Below are positions 28,561-35,927 of a stretch of DNA of 64,000 bases, in pieces. Origin of the DNA: Fischerella sp. PCC 9605 (GTDB lineage Bacteria; Cyanobacteriota; Cyanobacteriia; Cyanobacteriales; Nostocaceae); assembly GCF_000517105.1 (NCBI RefSeq), contig NZ_KI912148.1:1966200-2030199 (forward strand). The letters are read 5' to 3'. The position numbers were made by a program, and so were the translations under genes. Position 1 is the stretch's first letter. Each line of letters begins with the position of its first letter. The notes beneath the pieces were generated by a model that did not search any database, was not told where the DNA came from, and saw only the letters and a list, made by a program, of their open reading frames with translations.

Positions 28561-29229
28561 ATGATGCCATCTACCGCACTAAAAATTCTCTTAGTTGAAG
28601 ATGATGAACTGTTCCGCTTAGGGTTGCGTGTGAGATTGCAACAAGAACCTGAGTTAGAAATTGTTGCTGAAGCTGAAGATGGTGAAACCGCAATTGAGTT
28701 AGCTAAGCAACATCCTCTTGACATTGCACTTCTGGATGTGGGATTGCCAGGAATTGGGGGTATTGAGGCGTGTCGTCAAATTAAGCAGCAACACCCCCAA
28801 CTACCAGTATTAGTTTTAACTTCTCATTCCCAAAAAACCCTAATTGCACGATTGATTGAAGCAGGCGTTCAAGGTTACTGCCTCAAAGGAATTGCAGCAG
28901 AAAAATTAGTATTGGCGTTGCGTTCCGTCGCTGCTGGAGCATCTTGGTGGGATGAAACTGCAACCAAAGAAATTCAGTCTAAGTTTGAGTCTAGTCCTAA
29001 TCAAAATAACTCAAAAATCTCATCTATAACCACAAATCCACTGACGCAACGAGAACAGGAAATTTTATCGCTAATAGCAAAAGGGAAAACTAATCAAGAG
29101 ATAGCTGAAGTGCTATATATTACAACGGGCACAGTCAGAGTTCATGTGCATGCAATTTTACATAAGCTAGAAGTGCGCGATCGCTCTCAAGCCGTCATCG
29201 TCGCCATGCAGACAGGTTTGATTAAGTAG
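28561..29229 (+). CDS. NarL/FixJ-family response regulator
   Basis: A 222-residue regulator: receiver domain (about 7-125, phosphoacceptor Asp59 in LLDVGLPG) and a LuxR-type helix-turn-helix at the end (LTQREQEILSLIAKGKTNQE, then GTVRVHVHAILHKL). It is cotranscribed with the kinase at 27427. NarL regulators usually pair with HisKA_3 kinases; here the partner has an ordinary HisKA domain, a pairing seen in cyanobacteria. The start is the ATG at 28561; an ATG at 28564 and a TTG at 28558 are alternatives. Confidence 0.93.
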   Translation: MMPSTALKILLVEDDELFRLGLRVRLQQEPELEIVAEAEDGETAIELAKQHPLDIALLDVGLPGIGGIEACRQIKQQHPQLPVLVLTSHSQKTLIARLIEAGVQGYCLKGIAAEKLVLALRSVAAGASWWDETATKEIQSKFESSPNQNNSKISSITTNPLTQREQEILSLIAKGKTNQEIAEVLYITTGTVRVHVHAILHKLEVRDRSQAVIVAMQTGLIK

Positions 29230-29247
29230 TTTGGTGCGAATAAACGT

Positions 29248-29388
29248 TGGTTGGTGGTTGGTGGTTGGTGGTTAGTGGTTAGTGGTTAGTGGTTAGTGGT
29301 TAGTGGTTAGTGGTTAGTGGTTAGTGGTTAGTGGTTAGTTGTTGGTTGTCTCCCCACTCTCCCCATCTCCCCATCTCCCCACTCCCTA
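29248..29388. repeat. Long STRR array and CTCCCCA tract
   Basis: About twelve perfect GGTTAGT heptamers, preceded by GGTTGGT variants, run to 29339, then CTCCCCA/CTCCCCAT repeats to 29388. This is the longest such array in the window. There are no spacers, so it is not a CRISPR array. Confidence 0.9.
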
Positions 29389-29452
29389 TAAGTATTATTT
29401 CCTTCACAAAAAGACATAATTCGATAAAATTAGGTAAAGCAATTTTGCAGTT

Positions 29453-30583
29453 GTGTCAAACAAAGGCGTCAGCGATCCCATGCAGCTGAAACTGAGTGCA
29501 TCTCGGCTTTCCTTCACTCTCCTACTCTTAATCGCACCCTTTTTCCTGTGGGGTACGGCAATGGTGGCAATGAAAGGAGTGATATCTCACACCACCCCAT
29601 TATTTATGGCAGGAGTGCGTATAGTACCAGCTGGAATGCTGATTTTGATCGTAGCTGCTGCTATGGGTAGACCTCAGCCCAAGGGTTGGGCCGCATGGCT
29701 GTGGATTACTGTATTTGCCCTAGTAGATGGGGCTTTGTTTCAAGGCTTTTTGGCAGAGGGACTAGTCAGAACAGGTGCTGGCTTAGGATCGGTGATGATT
29801 GATTCTCAGCCCCTAGCTGTGGCTTTGATGTCTTGTTGGTTGTTTCAGGAAAGAATTGGCCTGTGGGGGTGGCTAGGACTTTTACTGGGAGTTACGGGCA
29901 TTAGTTTAATAGGCTTACCTGACGAATTGATCGTAGATCTTGTGTCTAATCATATTCTCCCACTCTCAGACGCGCCATGGCGCGTCTCTACATCTCTCCC
30001 ACTCCTTCACTCTTTGTTTGCTAGTGGCGAATGGTTAATGCTTTTGGCAGCACTCAGTATGGCAGTGGGAACGGTAACTATCCGGTTTGTTAGCCGTCAT
30101 GCAGATCCTGTTACTGCCACTGGATGGCATATGATTTTAGGCGGTTTGCCTCTATGGGGTATTTCATCAGTTGTAGAATCCCAGCAATGGCAGAATTTAA
30201 TACCATCTGACTGGATAGCTTTGGCATACGCTACGGTATTTGGTAGTGCGATCGCCTATGCATTGTTTTTCTATTTCGCCTCTAGTGGCAATCTCACCAG
30301 TCTTAGTGCTCTTACTTTCCTCACCCCCGTATTTGCCTTACTATTTGGCAATTTGCTGCTTCAGGAAGTCCTCAGTCCCTTGCAGTGGGGAGGAGTCGGT
30401 CTAACTTTAATCAGCATTTATTTAATTAACCAGCGCGATACTTTGGCTGGTGTAAACAAAGATGTGACTGTAACGGAACAAACAACTATTACACAGCAAC
30501 AACCAGTTTTGGAAAGTTCCGGCAAGAAGATTAACCCCGTAACTGTACCCGTGAGAGAATCGGAACCTGAAATTTTACCTTAA
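29453..30583 (+). CDS. EamA/DMT-superfamily transporter
   Basis: A 376-residue inner-membrane protein with about ten helices in two EamA repeats (near 20-160 and 205-325), for example PFFLWGTAMVAMKGV and ALTFLTPVFALLFGNLLLQE. The substrate is unknown. Between the two halves, residues around 168-185 (SDAPWRVSTSLP) are encoded by an inserted perfect palindrome, AGACGCGCCATGGCGCGTCT at 29968-29987. The last 45 residues are polar. The start is GTG at 29453, with an ATG at 29480 as alternative. cobH follows after 21 bp, so the two are probably cotranscribed. Confidence 0.88.
   Translation: MSNKGVSDPMQLKLSASRLSFTLLLLIAPFFLWGTAMVAMKGVISHTTPLFMAGVRIVPAGMLILIVAAAMGRPQPKGWAAWLWITVFALVDGALFQGFLAEGLVRTGAGLGSVMIDSQPLAVALMSCWLFQERIGLWGWLGLLLGVTGISLIGLPDELIVDLVSNHILPLSDAPWRVSTSLPLLHSLFASGEWLMLLAALSMAVGTVTIRFVSRHADPVTATGWHMILGGLPLWGISSVVESQQWQNLIPSDWIALAYATVFGSAIAYALFFYFASSGNLTSLSALTFLTPVFALLFGNLLLQEVLSPLQWGGVGLTLISIYLINQRDTLAGVNKDVTVTEQTTITQQQPVLESSGKKINPVTVPVRESEPEILP
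29968..29987. repeat. In-frame 20-bp palindrome, copy 1
   Basis: AGACGCGCCATGGCGCGTCT, a perfect palindrome followed by CTACATC. It lies inside the EamA gene in the loop between the two halves, read in frame as APWRV. Copies at 32658, 35870 and 60018. Confidence 0.85.
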
Positions 30584-30604
30584 TAAACAATAGACAACCA
30601 ACAA

Positions 30605-31234
30605 ATGACTATTGACTACATTCGGGATGGCAACGAAATCTATCGCCAATCCTTCGCCATCATTCGTTCAGAGGCGAATTTATCTGTGCTAGCACCGGAT
30701 GTAGCGAATGTTGCTGTGCGTCTTATTCATGCCTGTGGCATGATTGATATTGTTGATGACTTAGTAGCTTCACCGACGGTAGTTGTATCAGGACGGACAG
30801 CCTTAGCAGCGGGGGCAGCAATTTTGTGTGATGCTCGGATGGTAGCAGAAGGGATTATAAGGCGGCGATTGCCTGCGGAAAATGCTGTGATTTGCACACT
30901 GAATCATCCCAATGTGCCAGAAATTGCTCAGCGCCTTGGTACTACCCGCTCTGCTGCTGCCTTAGAATTATGGCGACCAAATCTAGAAGGAGCTGTGGTA
31001 GCAATTGGCAATGCACCTACAGCTTTGTTTCGGCTATTGGAAATGCTGGATGCTGGCGCACCTAAGCCAGCAGCGATCTTGGGTTTTCCAGTCGGGTTTG
31101 TGGGAGCAGCTGAGTCAAAGGCAACACTAGCAGCAGATAGTCGAGGAGTGCCATTTCTGACATTGCATGGCAGAAGAGGTGGGAGTGCGATCGCCGCTGC
31201 TGCTGTTAATGCCCTAGCAATGGAAGAAGAATAA
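30605..31234 (+). CDS. cobH: Precorrin-8X methylmutase
   Basis: A 209-residue CobH/CbiC enzyme of cobalamin synthesis, which moves the C-11 methyl group of precorrin-8X to C-12 to give hydrogenobyrinate (or the cobalt analogue). The conserved IRSEANLSVLAPDVANVAVR, with LIHACGM (catalytic His region, near 41-47), GNAPTALFRLLEM and FPVGFVGAAESK are all present. Length is normal. Cyanobacteria use the early-cobalt route, so the substrate may be the cobalt form. It follows the EamA transporter by 21 bp; a functional link is possible but not shown. Confidence 0.96.
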   Translation: MTIDYIRDGNEIYRQSFAIIRSEANLSVLAPDVANVAVRLIHACGMIDIVDDLVASPTVVVSGRTALAAGAAILCDARMVAEGIIRRRLPAENAVICTLNHPNVPEIAQRLGTTRSAAALELWRPNLEGAVVAIGNAPTALFRLLEMLDAGAPKPAAILGFPVGFVGAAESKATLAADSRGVPFLTLHGRRGGSAIAAAAVNALAMEEE

Positions 31235-31390
31235 TGACGACTTTCGTCATCAAAAAATTGTAAACTTTACCTTTTGTGTGTCGGCTGATTCTGATAATCT
31301 AGTTATTTTGATATACTTGCACTGCTTTCCAAACTTCTTTATCCGGCGCGGGCGTTGATAAAGCAAGCGCGATTTATTTTACTTAAAGTT

Positions 31391-33196
31391 ATGGCGCTCA
31401 TAGTTCAGAAATTCGGTGGTACATCTGTCGGTTCAGTCGAACGCATTCAAGCTGTTGCACAGCGCGTCTATAAAACTGTCAAAACAGGAAACTCTTTAGT
31501 GGTGGTGGTTTCCGCGATGGGCAAAACCACCGATGGACTCGTAAAACTAGCAACGGAAATCTCAAAAAATCCCTGCCGCCGGGAGATGGATATGTTGCTT
31601 TCCACCGGTGAACAAGTATCTATTGCCCTAGTGAGTATGGCATTGCAAGAACTAGGACAACCAGCTATTTCACTGACTGGCGCTCAAGTAGGGATTGTAA
31701 CTGAAGCCGAATATACCCGCGCTAGAATTTTACATATTGAAACAGAGCGGATATTCAAGCATCTCAAAGAAGGTAAAGTTGTTATTGTCGCTGGTTTCCA
31801 AGGAATTAGCCGCACTGAAGATTTAGAAATTACTACCTTGGGACGTGGTGGTTCAGATACTTCCGCCGTGGCGATCGCAGCGGCATTACGGGCAGATTTT
31901 TGTGAAATTTATACTGATGTGCCAGGAATTTTAACTACAGACCCGCGTCTCGTTCCCGAAGCACAGTTGATGAGTGAAATTACTTGTGATGAAATGCTGG
32001 AACTAGCCAGCTTGGGGGCGAAAGTGTTGCATCCCCGCGCCGTGGAAATTGCTCGTAACTACGGTGTACCCTTGGTAGTGCGCTCTAGCTGGACAGATGA
32101 CCCCGGTACTTGGGTAACTTCACCCCAAGCAAAAGGGCGATCGCTCGTGAATTTGGAAATTGCTCGTTCGGTAGATGATATAGCATTTGATACTGAGCAA
32201 GCAAAGGTAGCATTGTTGCGCGTACCAGACAAACCAGGCGTTGCTGCAAGACTATTTGGAGAAATTGCCCGTCAGGATGTGGACGTAGATTTGATTATTC
32301 AGTCGATTCACGAAGGTAATACAAATGACATTGCCTTTACCGTGATGACACCGATTTTAAATAAAGCAGAAGCTGTGGCAGCTGCCATTGCTCCCGTTCT
32401 CCGCAGCCAAAAGAATCCCGAAGCAGGAGAAGCGGAGGTGATGGTACAGCACAATATCGCCAAAGTTAGTATCGCAGGTGCGGGCATGATTGGGCGTCCT
32501 GGTGTAGCAGCCAAGATGTTCGCCACCTTGGCAGAAGCAGGCGTGAACATCCAAATGATTTCCACCAGTGAAATTAAAGTTAGCTGCGTGATTGATGACG
32601 AAGAATGCGATCGCGCTGTCGCCGCCCTCCGCCAAGCATTTGAAATAGACACTCCCCAGACGCGCCATGGCGCGTCTCTACATCCCCATCCCCTCGTACG
32701 CGGTGTCGCCCTCGATATGAACCAAGCACGTCTTGCCATTCGCCAAGTACAAGATCGTCCGGGAACGGCGGCGAAACTGTTTGGACTGTTGGCAGATAAA
32801 AATATCAGTGTAGATATGATTATCCAGTCGCAGCGCTGTCATGTAGTTGGCGGTGTGCCAAAACGGGATATTGCTTTTACTGTGGCGCGGATGGATGCAG
32901 AAGCAGCACAGGAAATGTTGCAACAAGCAGCAGTAGAATATGGTTGGGGTGAGGTGGTGTTAGATAAAGCGATCGCCAAGGTAAGTATCGTTGGTGCTGG
33001 CATGATCGGGCAACCAGGCGTAGCAGCAAAAATGTTTGAAGCGCTAGCGCAGCATCATATCAATATTCAAATGATTACCACCTCGGAAATCAAAATTAGC
33101 TGCGTAGTGTCACAAGAAGAAGGTGTGAAGGCGCTGCAAGCTATTCACACTGCATTTGGACTGGCAGGTAGTGAGACATTTGTAATACCAGCGTAA
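31391..33196 (+). CDS. lysC: Aspartate kinase with four ACT domains
   Basis: A 601-residue enzyme that phosphorylates aspartate, the first step toward lysine, threonine and methionine. The kinase domain starts VQKFGGTSVGS and runs to about 250, including TLGRGGSDTSAVA and YTDVPGI. Two pairs of ACT domains follow (about 265-415 and 440-600), the usual cyanobacterial layout, which sense lysine and threonine. The start is the ATG at 31391, which fits the family; the frame is open upstream to 31355. Between the ACT pairs, residues PQTRHGASLHPHP are encoded by the inserted 20-bp palindrome. Confidence 0.97.
   Translation: MALIVQKFGGTSVGSVERIQAVAQRVYKTVKTGNSLVVVVSAMGKTTDGLVKLATEISKNPCRREMDMLLSTGEQVSIALVSMALQELGQPAISLTGAQVGIVTEAEYTRARILHIETERIFKHLKEGKVVIVAGFQGISRTEDLEITTLGRGGSDTSAVAIAAALRADFCEIYTDVPGILTTDPRLVPEAQLMSEITCDEMLELASLGAKVLHPRAVEIARNYGVPLVVRSSWTDDPGTWVTSPQAKGRSLVNLEIARSVDDIAFDTEQAKVALLRVPDKPGVAARLFGEIARQDVDVDLIIQSIHEGNTNDIAFTVMTPILNKAEAVAAAIAPVLRSQKNPEAGEAEVMVQHNIAKVSIAGAGMIGRPGVAAKMFATLAEAGVNIQMISTSEIKVSCVIDDEECDRAVAALRQAFEIDTPQTRHGASLHPHPLVRGVALDMNQARLAIRQVQDRPGTAAKLFGLLADKNISVDMIIQSQRCHVVGGVPKRDIAFTVARMDAEAAQEMLQQAAVEYGWGEVVLDKAIAKVSIVGAGMIGQPGVAAKMFEALAQHHINIQMITTSEIKISCVVSQEEGVKALQAIHTAFGLAGSETFVIPA
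32658..32677. repeat. In-frame 20-bp palindrome, copy 2
   Basis: Identical to copy 1 (AGACGCGCCATGGCGCGTCT plus CTACATC) but read in another frame, as QTRHGAS, in the linker between the two ACT pairs of LysC. Confidence 0.85.
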
Positions 33197-33235
33197 AACG
33201 TTGTCGGCATGTTTGATACAAATGATTCTCTATAG

Positions 33236-33265
33236 CCCCCCTTTTTAAGGGGGGTTGGGGGGATC
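33236..33265. repeat. CCCCCCTT/AAGGGGGG hairpin repeat
   Basis: A perfect 8-bp stem with a TTT loop, followed by TTGGGGGGATC. A familiar cyanobacterial repeat form. It might help end lysC transcription, but the T-run of a true terminator is missing. Confidence 0.5.
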
Positions 33266-33298
33266 TACATTATGTTTCACAGTTAAAGGGAATTGGTA

Positions 33299-33802
33299 TC
33301 ACTTGATGAAAGGCAGAAGGTCAAACTCTTGACGAATCTCCAACAGTGAACGATCAAGTAAAGGTTCAAAATCAAGAAATGGGACAAAACGGTGACGATT
33401 GCGAGTTTTTAGCCACATGAAAATCAACTCTGGCAAGAGTCGCAGCAATTCAAAAAAGATTGAACTGTACAACCAAATCACACCATGACGTTTTACAAAG
33501 TCTGCGTACATCACATCAACGGCTGGATTCTTGCGTTCACGTAGATAGTCTCTAAATTTGAAATCACTCGTCCAAAATGTCAGTGGTAGAATCTTGAGTT
33601 CATCGTACATATTTGTATCGCAGCCATAAATAACGTGACTGGTATCATGGGCGAACAAAATTTTGGTAAAATCCTCTGGCTGAGTACTGGGATGGGTGAG
33701 GTCGGAATTGACAGCATAGTATTCGTCCAGCCCTTCACGGAGTGTTTGGGTGCTGTTTTTATCGGTATATTGAGGACGAGGGCGCTGAGTCATAATCTGC
33801 AC
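33299..33802 (-). CDS. Coq4-like protein
   Basis: A 167-residue protein with the zinc-binding pattern of the Coq4 family: His52-Asp53-x-x-His56, then Glu68 after exactly 11 residues (AHDTSHVIYGCDTNMYDE). The C-terminal half is hydrophobic and basic (LLPELIFMWLKTRNRHRF). Coq4 acts in ubiquinone synthesis in mitochondria; cyanobacteria make plastoquinone and lack ubiquinone, so the role here must differ. It is divergent from a TetR regulator, with a perfect operator palindrome between them, so it is very likely that regulator's target. A Met at residue 4 is an alternative start. Confidence 0.7.
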   Translation of the reverse strand: MQIMTQRPRPQYTDKNSTQTLREGLDEYYAVNSDLTHPSTQPEDFTKILFAHDTSHVIYGCDTNMYDELKILPLTFWTSDFKFRDYLRERKNPAVDVMYADFVKRHGVIWLYSSIFFELLRLLPELIFMWLKTRNRHRFVPFLDFEPLLDRSLLEIRQEFDLLPFIK

Positions 33803-33815
33803 CTATCAATATCGA

Positions 33816-33832
33816 TACGATACAGTATCGTA
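33816..33832. promoter_or_regulatory. TetR-type operator palindrome
   Basis: TACGATACAGTATCGTA is a perfect 8+1+8 dyad in the 68-bp gap between the Coq4-like gene and the divergent tetR gene. Size, symmetry and place are typical of a TetR-family operator controlling both promoters. Confidence 0.75.
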
Positions 33833-33870
33833 AATATTTCATGTAAATGTCAAGCTTTCGTCATTAGTAC

Positions 33871-34446
33871 ATGAGTGAATCCGTCAAAAAACCAGGAAGA
33901 CCCCGCAGTAACCAGTCTCATCAAGCCATTCTCCGGGCAACTCTTGATTTGTTGGCACAGATGAGTTACGAACGTGTAAGTATAGATGCGATCGCTGCTC
34001 GTGCTGGGGTTGGTAAAACCACGATCTATCGACGGTATCGCTCTAAAGAAGAACTGGTTGCAGATGCGATTGAAAGTGTTCGCGAAGAGATTGAGATACC
34101 TGATACAGGTAGTCTTTGGGGTGATTTGGACTGCATAATTGAGAGTGCTGTGCAAATGACCCGTACGCCTGTTGGTCGTCAGATTCTAGCCACAATTATC
34201 GGTGCTGCTTCCAGCAGTCCCAAGTTTGCTCAAGTCTACTGGGAAAAATACCTCCAGCCACGACGAGCAGCTTTTCATACAGTGATTGAGCGAGCGAAGG
34301 TAAGAGATGAAATTCAACCTGATACAGATAGCGATCTAGTTTTTGATCTGATTAGCGGCATCATGCTTTATGCAATGGTATTCACACCTACTATTGAGCC
34401 AGTTCAAGCATACATCCGTCGTGCTATAGATTTTCTGCTTAAATAA
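33871..34446 (+). CDS. TetR/AcrR-family transcriptional regulator
   Basis: A 191-residue repressor. The N-terminal helix-turn-helix domain (residues 18-65) has the typical pattern VSIDAIAARAGVGKTTIYRR. The C-terminal ligand domain (about 80-190) resembles the TetR_C_11 type. It is preceded by a basic PGRPRSNQSH arm. It probably binds the palindrome at 33816-33832 and represses itself and the divergent Coq4-like gene. The ligand is unknown. Confidence 0.93.
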   Translation: MSESVKKPGRPRSNQSHQAILRATLDLLAQMSYERVSIDAIAARAGVGKTTIYRRYRSKEELVADAIESVREEIEIPDTGSLWGDLDCIIESAVQMTRTPVGRQILATIIGAASSSPKFAQVYWEKYLQPRRAAFHTVIERAKVRDEIQPDTDSDLVFDLISGIMLYAMVFTPTIEPVQAYIRRAIDFLLK

Positions 34447-34597
34447 AAATTAAATTATTGTACTTTTCAAGAATTACACAGTGCCATAAAGTAATAAGGT
34501 GAGAAAAATAGGATAATCAATATGAATTATTATTTCTAATTAGGAATTATTTGAATATTTAGCTTATTTTTTAACCTTAATTTAACCCATATATTCT

Positions 34598-35656
34598 ATG
34601 TCTAGACGAATTTTATCTTCATCACCTGCCTTGGCGACAAAATCACTGGCTCTTTCATCTCTTCATCTCCGTCTAGAAGCGCTAGAAAAAGAACACCAAT
34701 GGCTGCTAAAACAAATCAAGAAAAAACAAACTGAACTGAATAATTTTGTCGAGCAGATGCGCTCTTTAGCTACAGACATATTTCATAAAGGCACTCCCAG
34801 CTTTAAAAAACTGGCAGAACTTGATGAAGAAATTCATGCTCTATTCGATGAAATCTTTACCCAGAGAAAGTTTGGTAAACAGACTAAGAAAAATATTGAA
34901 GGAGTTTACCGCAATCTTCAGATGGCGGGAATCATCAGTCCAAAAGGCAATCGCGAAGCAGCAGATACAGAACTAGATGAACTATTTGAAACTGAAGAGC
35001 AAGAAAATGATGTCTCTGGTTCATCTCAAGAACGCCGCCATCAATATCAACAAGCACACCAAGAGTTAGAATTTGCTTCTGCGAACAAAGATGAATCGAG
35101 AAAGATTCGGCAGACTTTTCTGAGGTTAGCCGAAATATTTCACCCTGATAAGGTAAAAGATGGCGAGACACAGATGCGCCACACAGAGATTATGAAGGAA
35201 ATCAACAAAGCTTACCAAGAGGGCGATCTGGCTCGACTTTTGGAAATTGAGCGACGATATCAGGTAGGTGAAACTATCGATAGCAATAGCGAGGATGATT
35301 TAACTAGAAAATGCAATCGTCTAGAACAGGAAAAAGAATTCCTAAAAACCCAATATGAAACCTTAAAAAGAGAACTTCGCCTGGTGAACAATACTCCTGA
35401 AGGAGTGATGGTTTCTGATTGTCGAAAAGCTTATCGGGAAGGAATTGATCCGATAGCTCAGATGTTAGAACAAGTGGAATCTGAGATTCAAGTCATTTCT
35501 AAGATTCGCGATTTTGTCAAAGACTTTCGGGAGCAGAAAATTACCATAAAAGAATTTCTCTCTGGCCCAATAATTTTATACCAGATGCACCAGGAAATTA
35601 TGGAAGATTTGCTTGAGCAGATGTTAGGAGATTTTGGGGAAATAATTGTGTTTTAA
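34598..35656 (+). CDS. J-domain coiled-coil protein
   Basis: A 352-residue soluble protein. Coiled coil covers about 25-60 and again 228-262 (LTRKCNRLEQEKEFLKTQYE), with an acidic linker near 125-140. Between them is a J-like domain (about 150-215) with the essential His-Pro-Asp in AEIFHPDKVKDGE and the following helix (MKEINKAYQEGDL). J domains stimulate the ATPase of DnaK/Hsp70; the client here is unknown. The MITE-like copy B begins exactly at its stop codon, so the original C-terminus may have been altered by that insertion. Confidence 0.82.
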   Translation: MSRRILSSSPALATKSLALSSLHLRLEALEKEHQWLLKQIKKKQTELNNFVEQMRSLATDIFHKGTPSFKKLAELDEEIHALFDEIFTQRKFGKQTKKNIEGVYRNLQMAGIISPKGNREAADTELDELFETEEQENDVSGSSQERRHQYQQAHQELEFASANKDESRKIRQTFLRLAEIFHPDKVKDGETQMRHTEIMKEINKAYQEGDLARLLEIERRYQVGETIDSNSEDDLTRKCNRLEQEKEFLKTQYETLKRELRLVNNTPEGVMVSDCRKAYREGIDPIAQMLEQVESEIQVISKIRDFVKDFREQKITIKEFLSGPIILYQMHQEIMEDLLEQMLGDFGEIIVF

Positions 35657-35781
35657 TACCAAGTTGCGTTCAGACATAGCAATAGCAATTCGTGCCCTCT
35701 CCCCTTCTCCTGTTCCAAATTGGGAGAGGGGTGCCGACAGGCGGGGTGAGGGAAGTACTATCTTTGACAGCAACTTAGTAT
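35656..35781. repeat. 126-bp MITE-like element, copy B
   Basis: Same length and orientation as 5359-5484. The ends ATACCAAGTTGC and GCAACTTAGTAT are inverted repeats matching at 11 of 12 bases. It starts at the last base of the J-domain gene's stop codon. Confidence 0.7.
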
Positions 35782-35869
35782 AAATTTATAAATCTGACTC
35801 TTCTGCTGAGAATGTATCATACCAAATTGGCATAGGGAATATTATTTGATGAGGTTTAGATTTTTGTAG

Positions 35870-35889
35870 AGACGTGCCATGGCACGTCT
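35870..35889. repeat. 20-bp palindrome, copy 3 (intergenic)
   Basis: AGACGTGCCATGGCACGTCT, preceded by GTAG. Same family as the in-frame copies, with a compensating change in both arms (CGCG to CGTG and CACG). It lies 39 bp after the stop codon of the WD40 ATPase gene. Confidence 0.8.
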
Positions 35890-35927
35890 GGTACAGATTC
35901 AAAAAATACTAGCAATGGCAATTTGTA

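Noticed and set aside
29248-29388. CRISPR array
   Set aside because: The repeats are 7-bp units in direct tandem without spacers, and no cas gene is present.
33236-33265. lysC terminator
   Set aside because: The hairpin is strong but is followed by GGGGGG rather than a T-run, and it matches a common dispersed repeat form.
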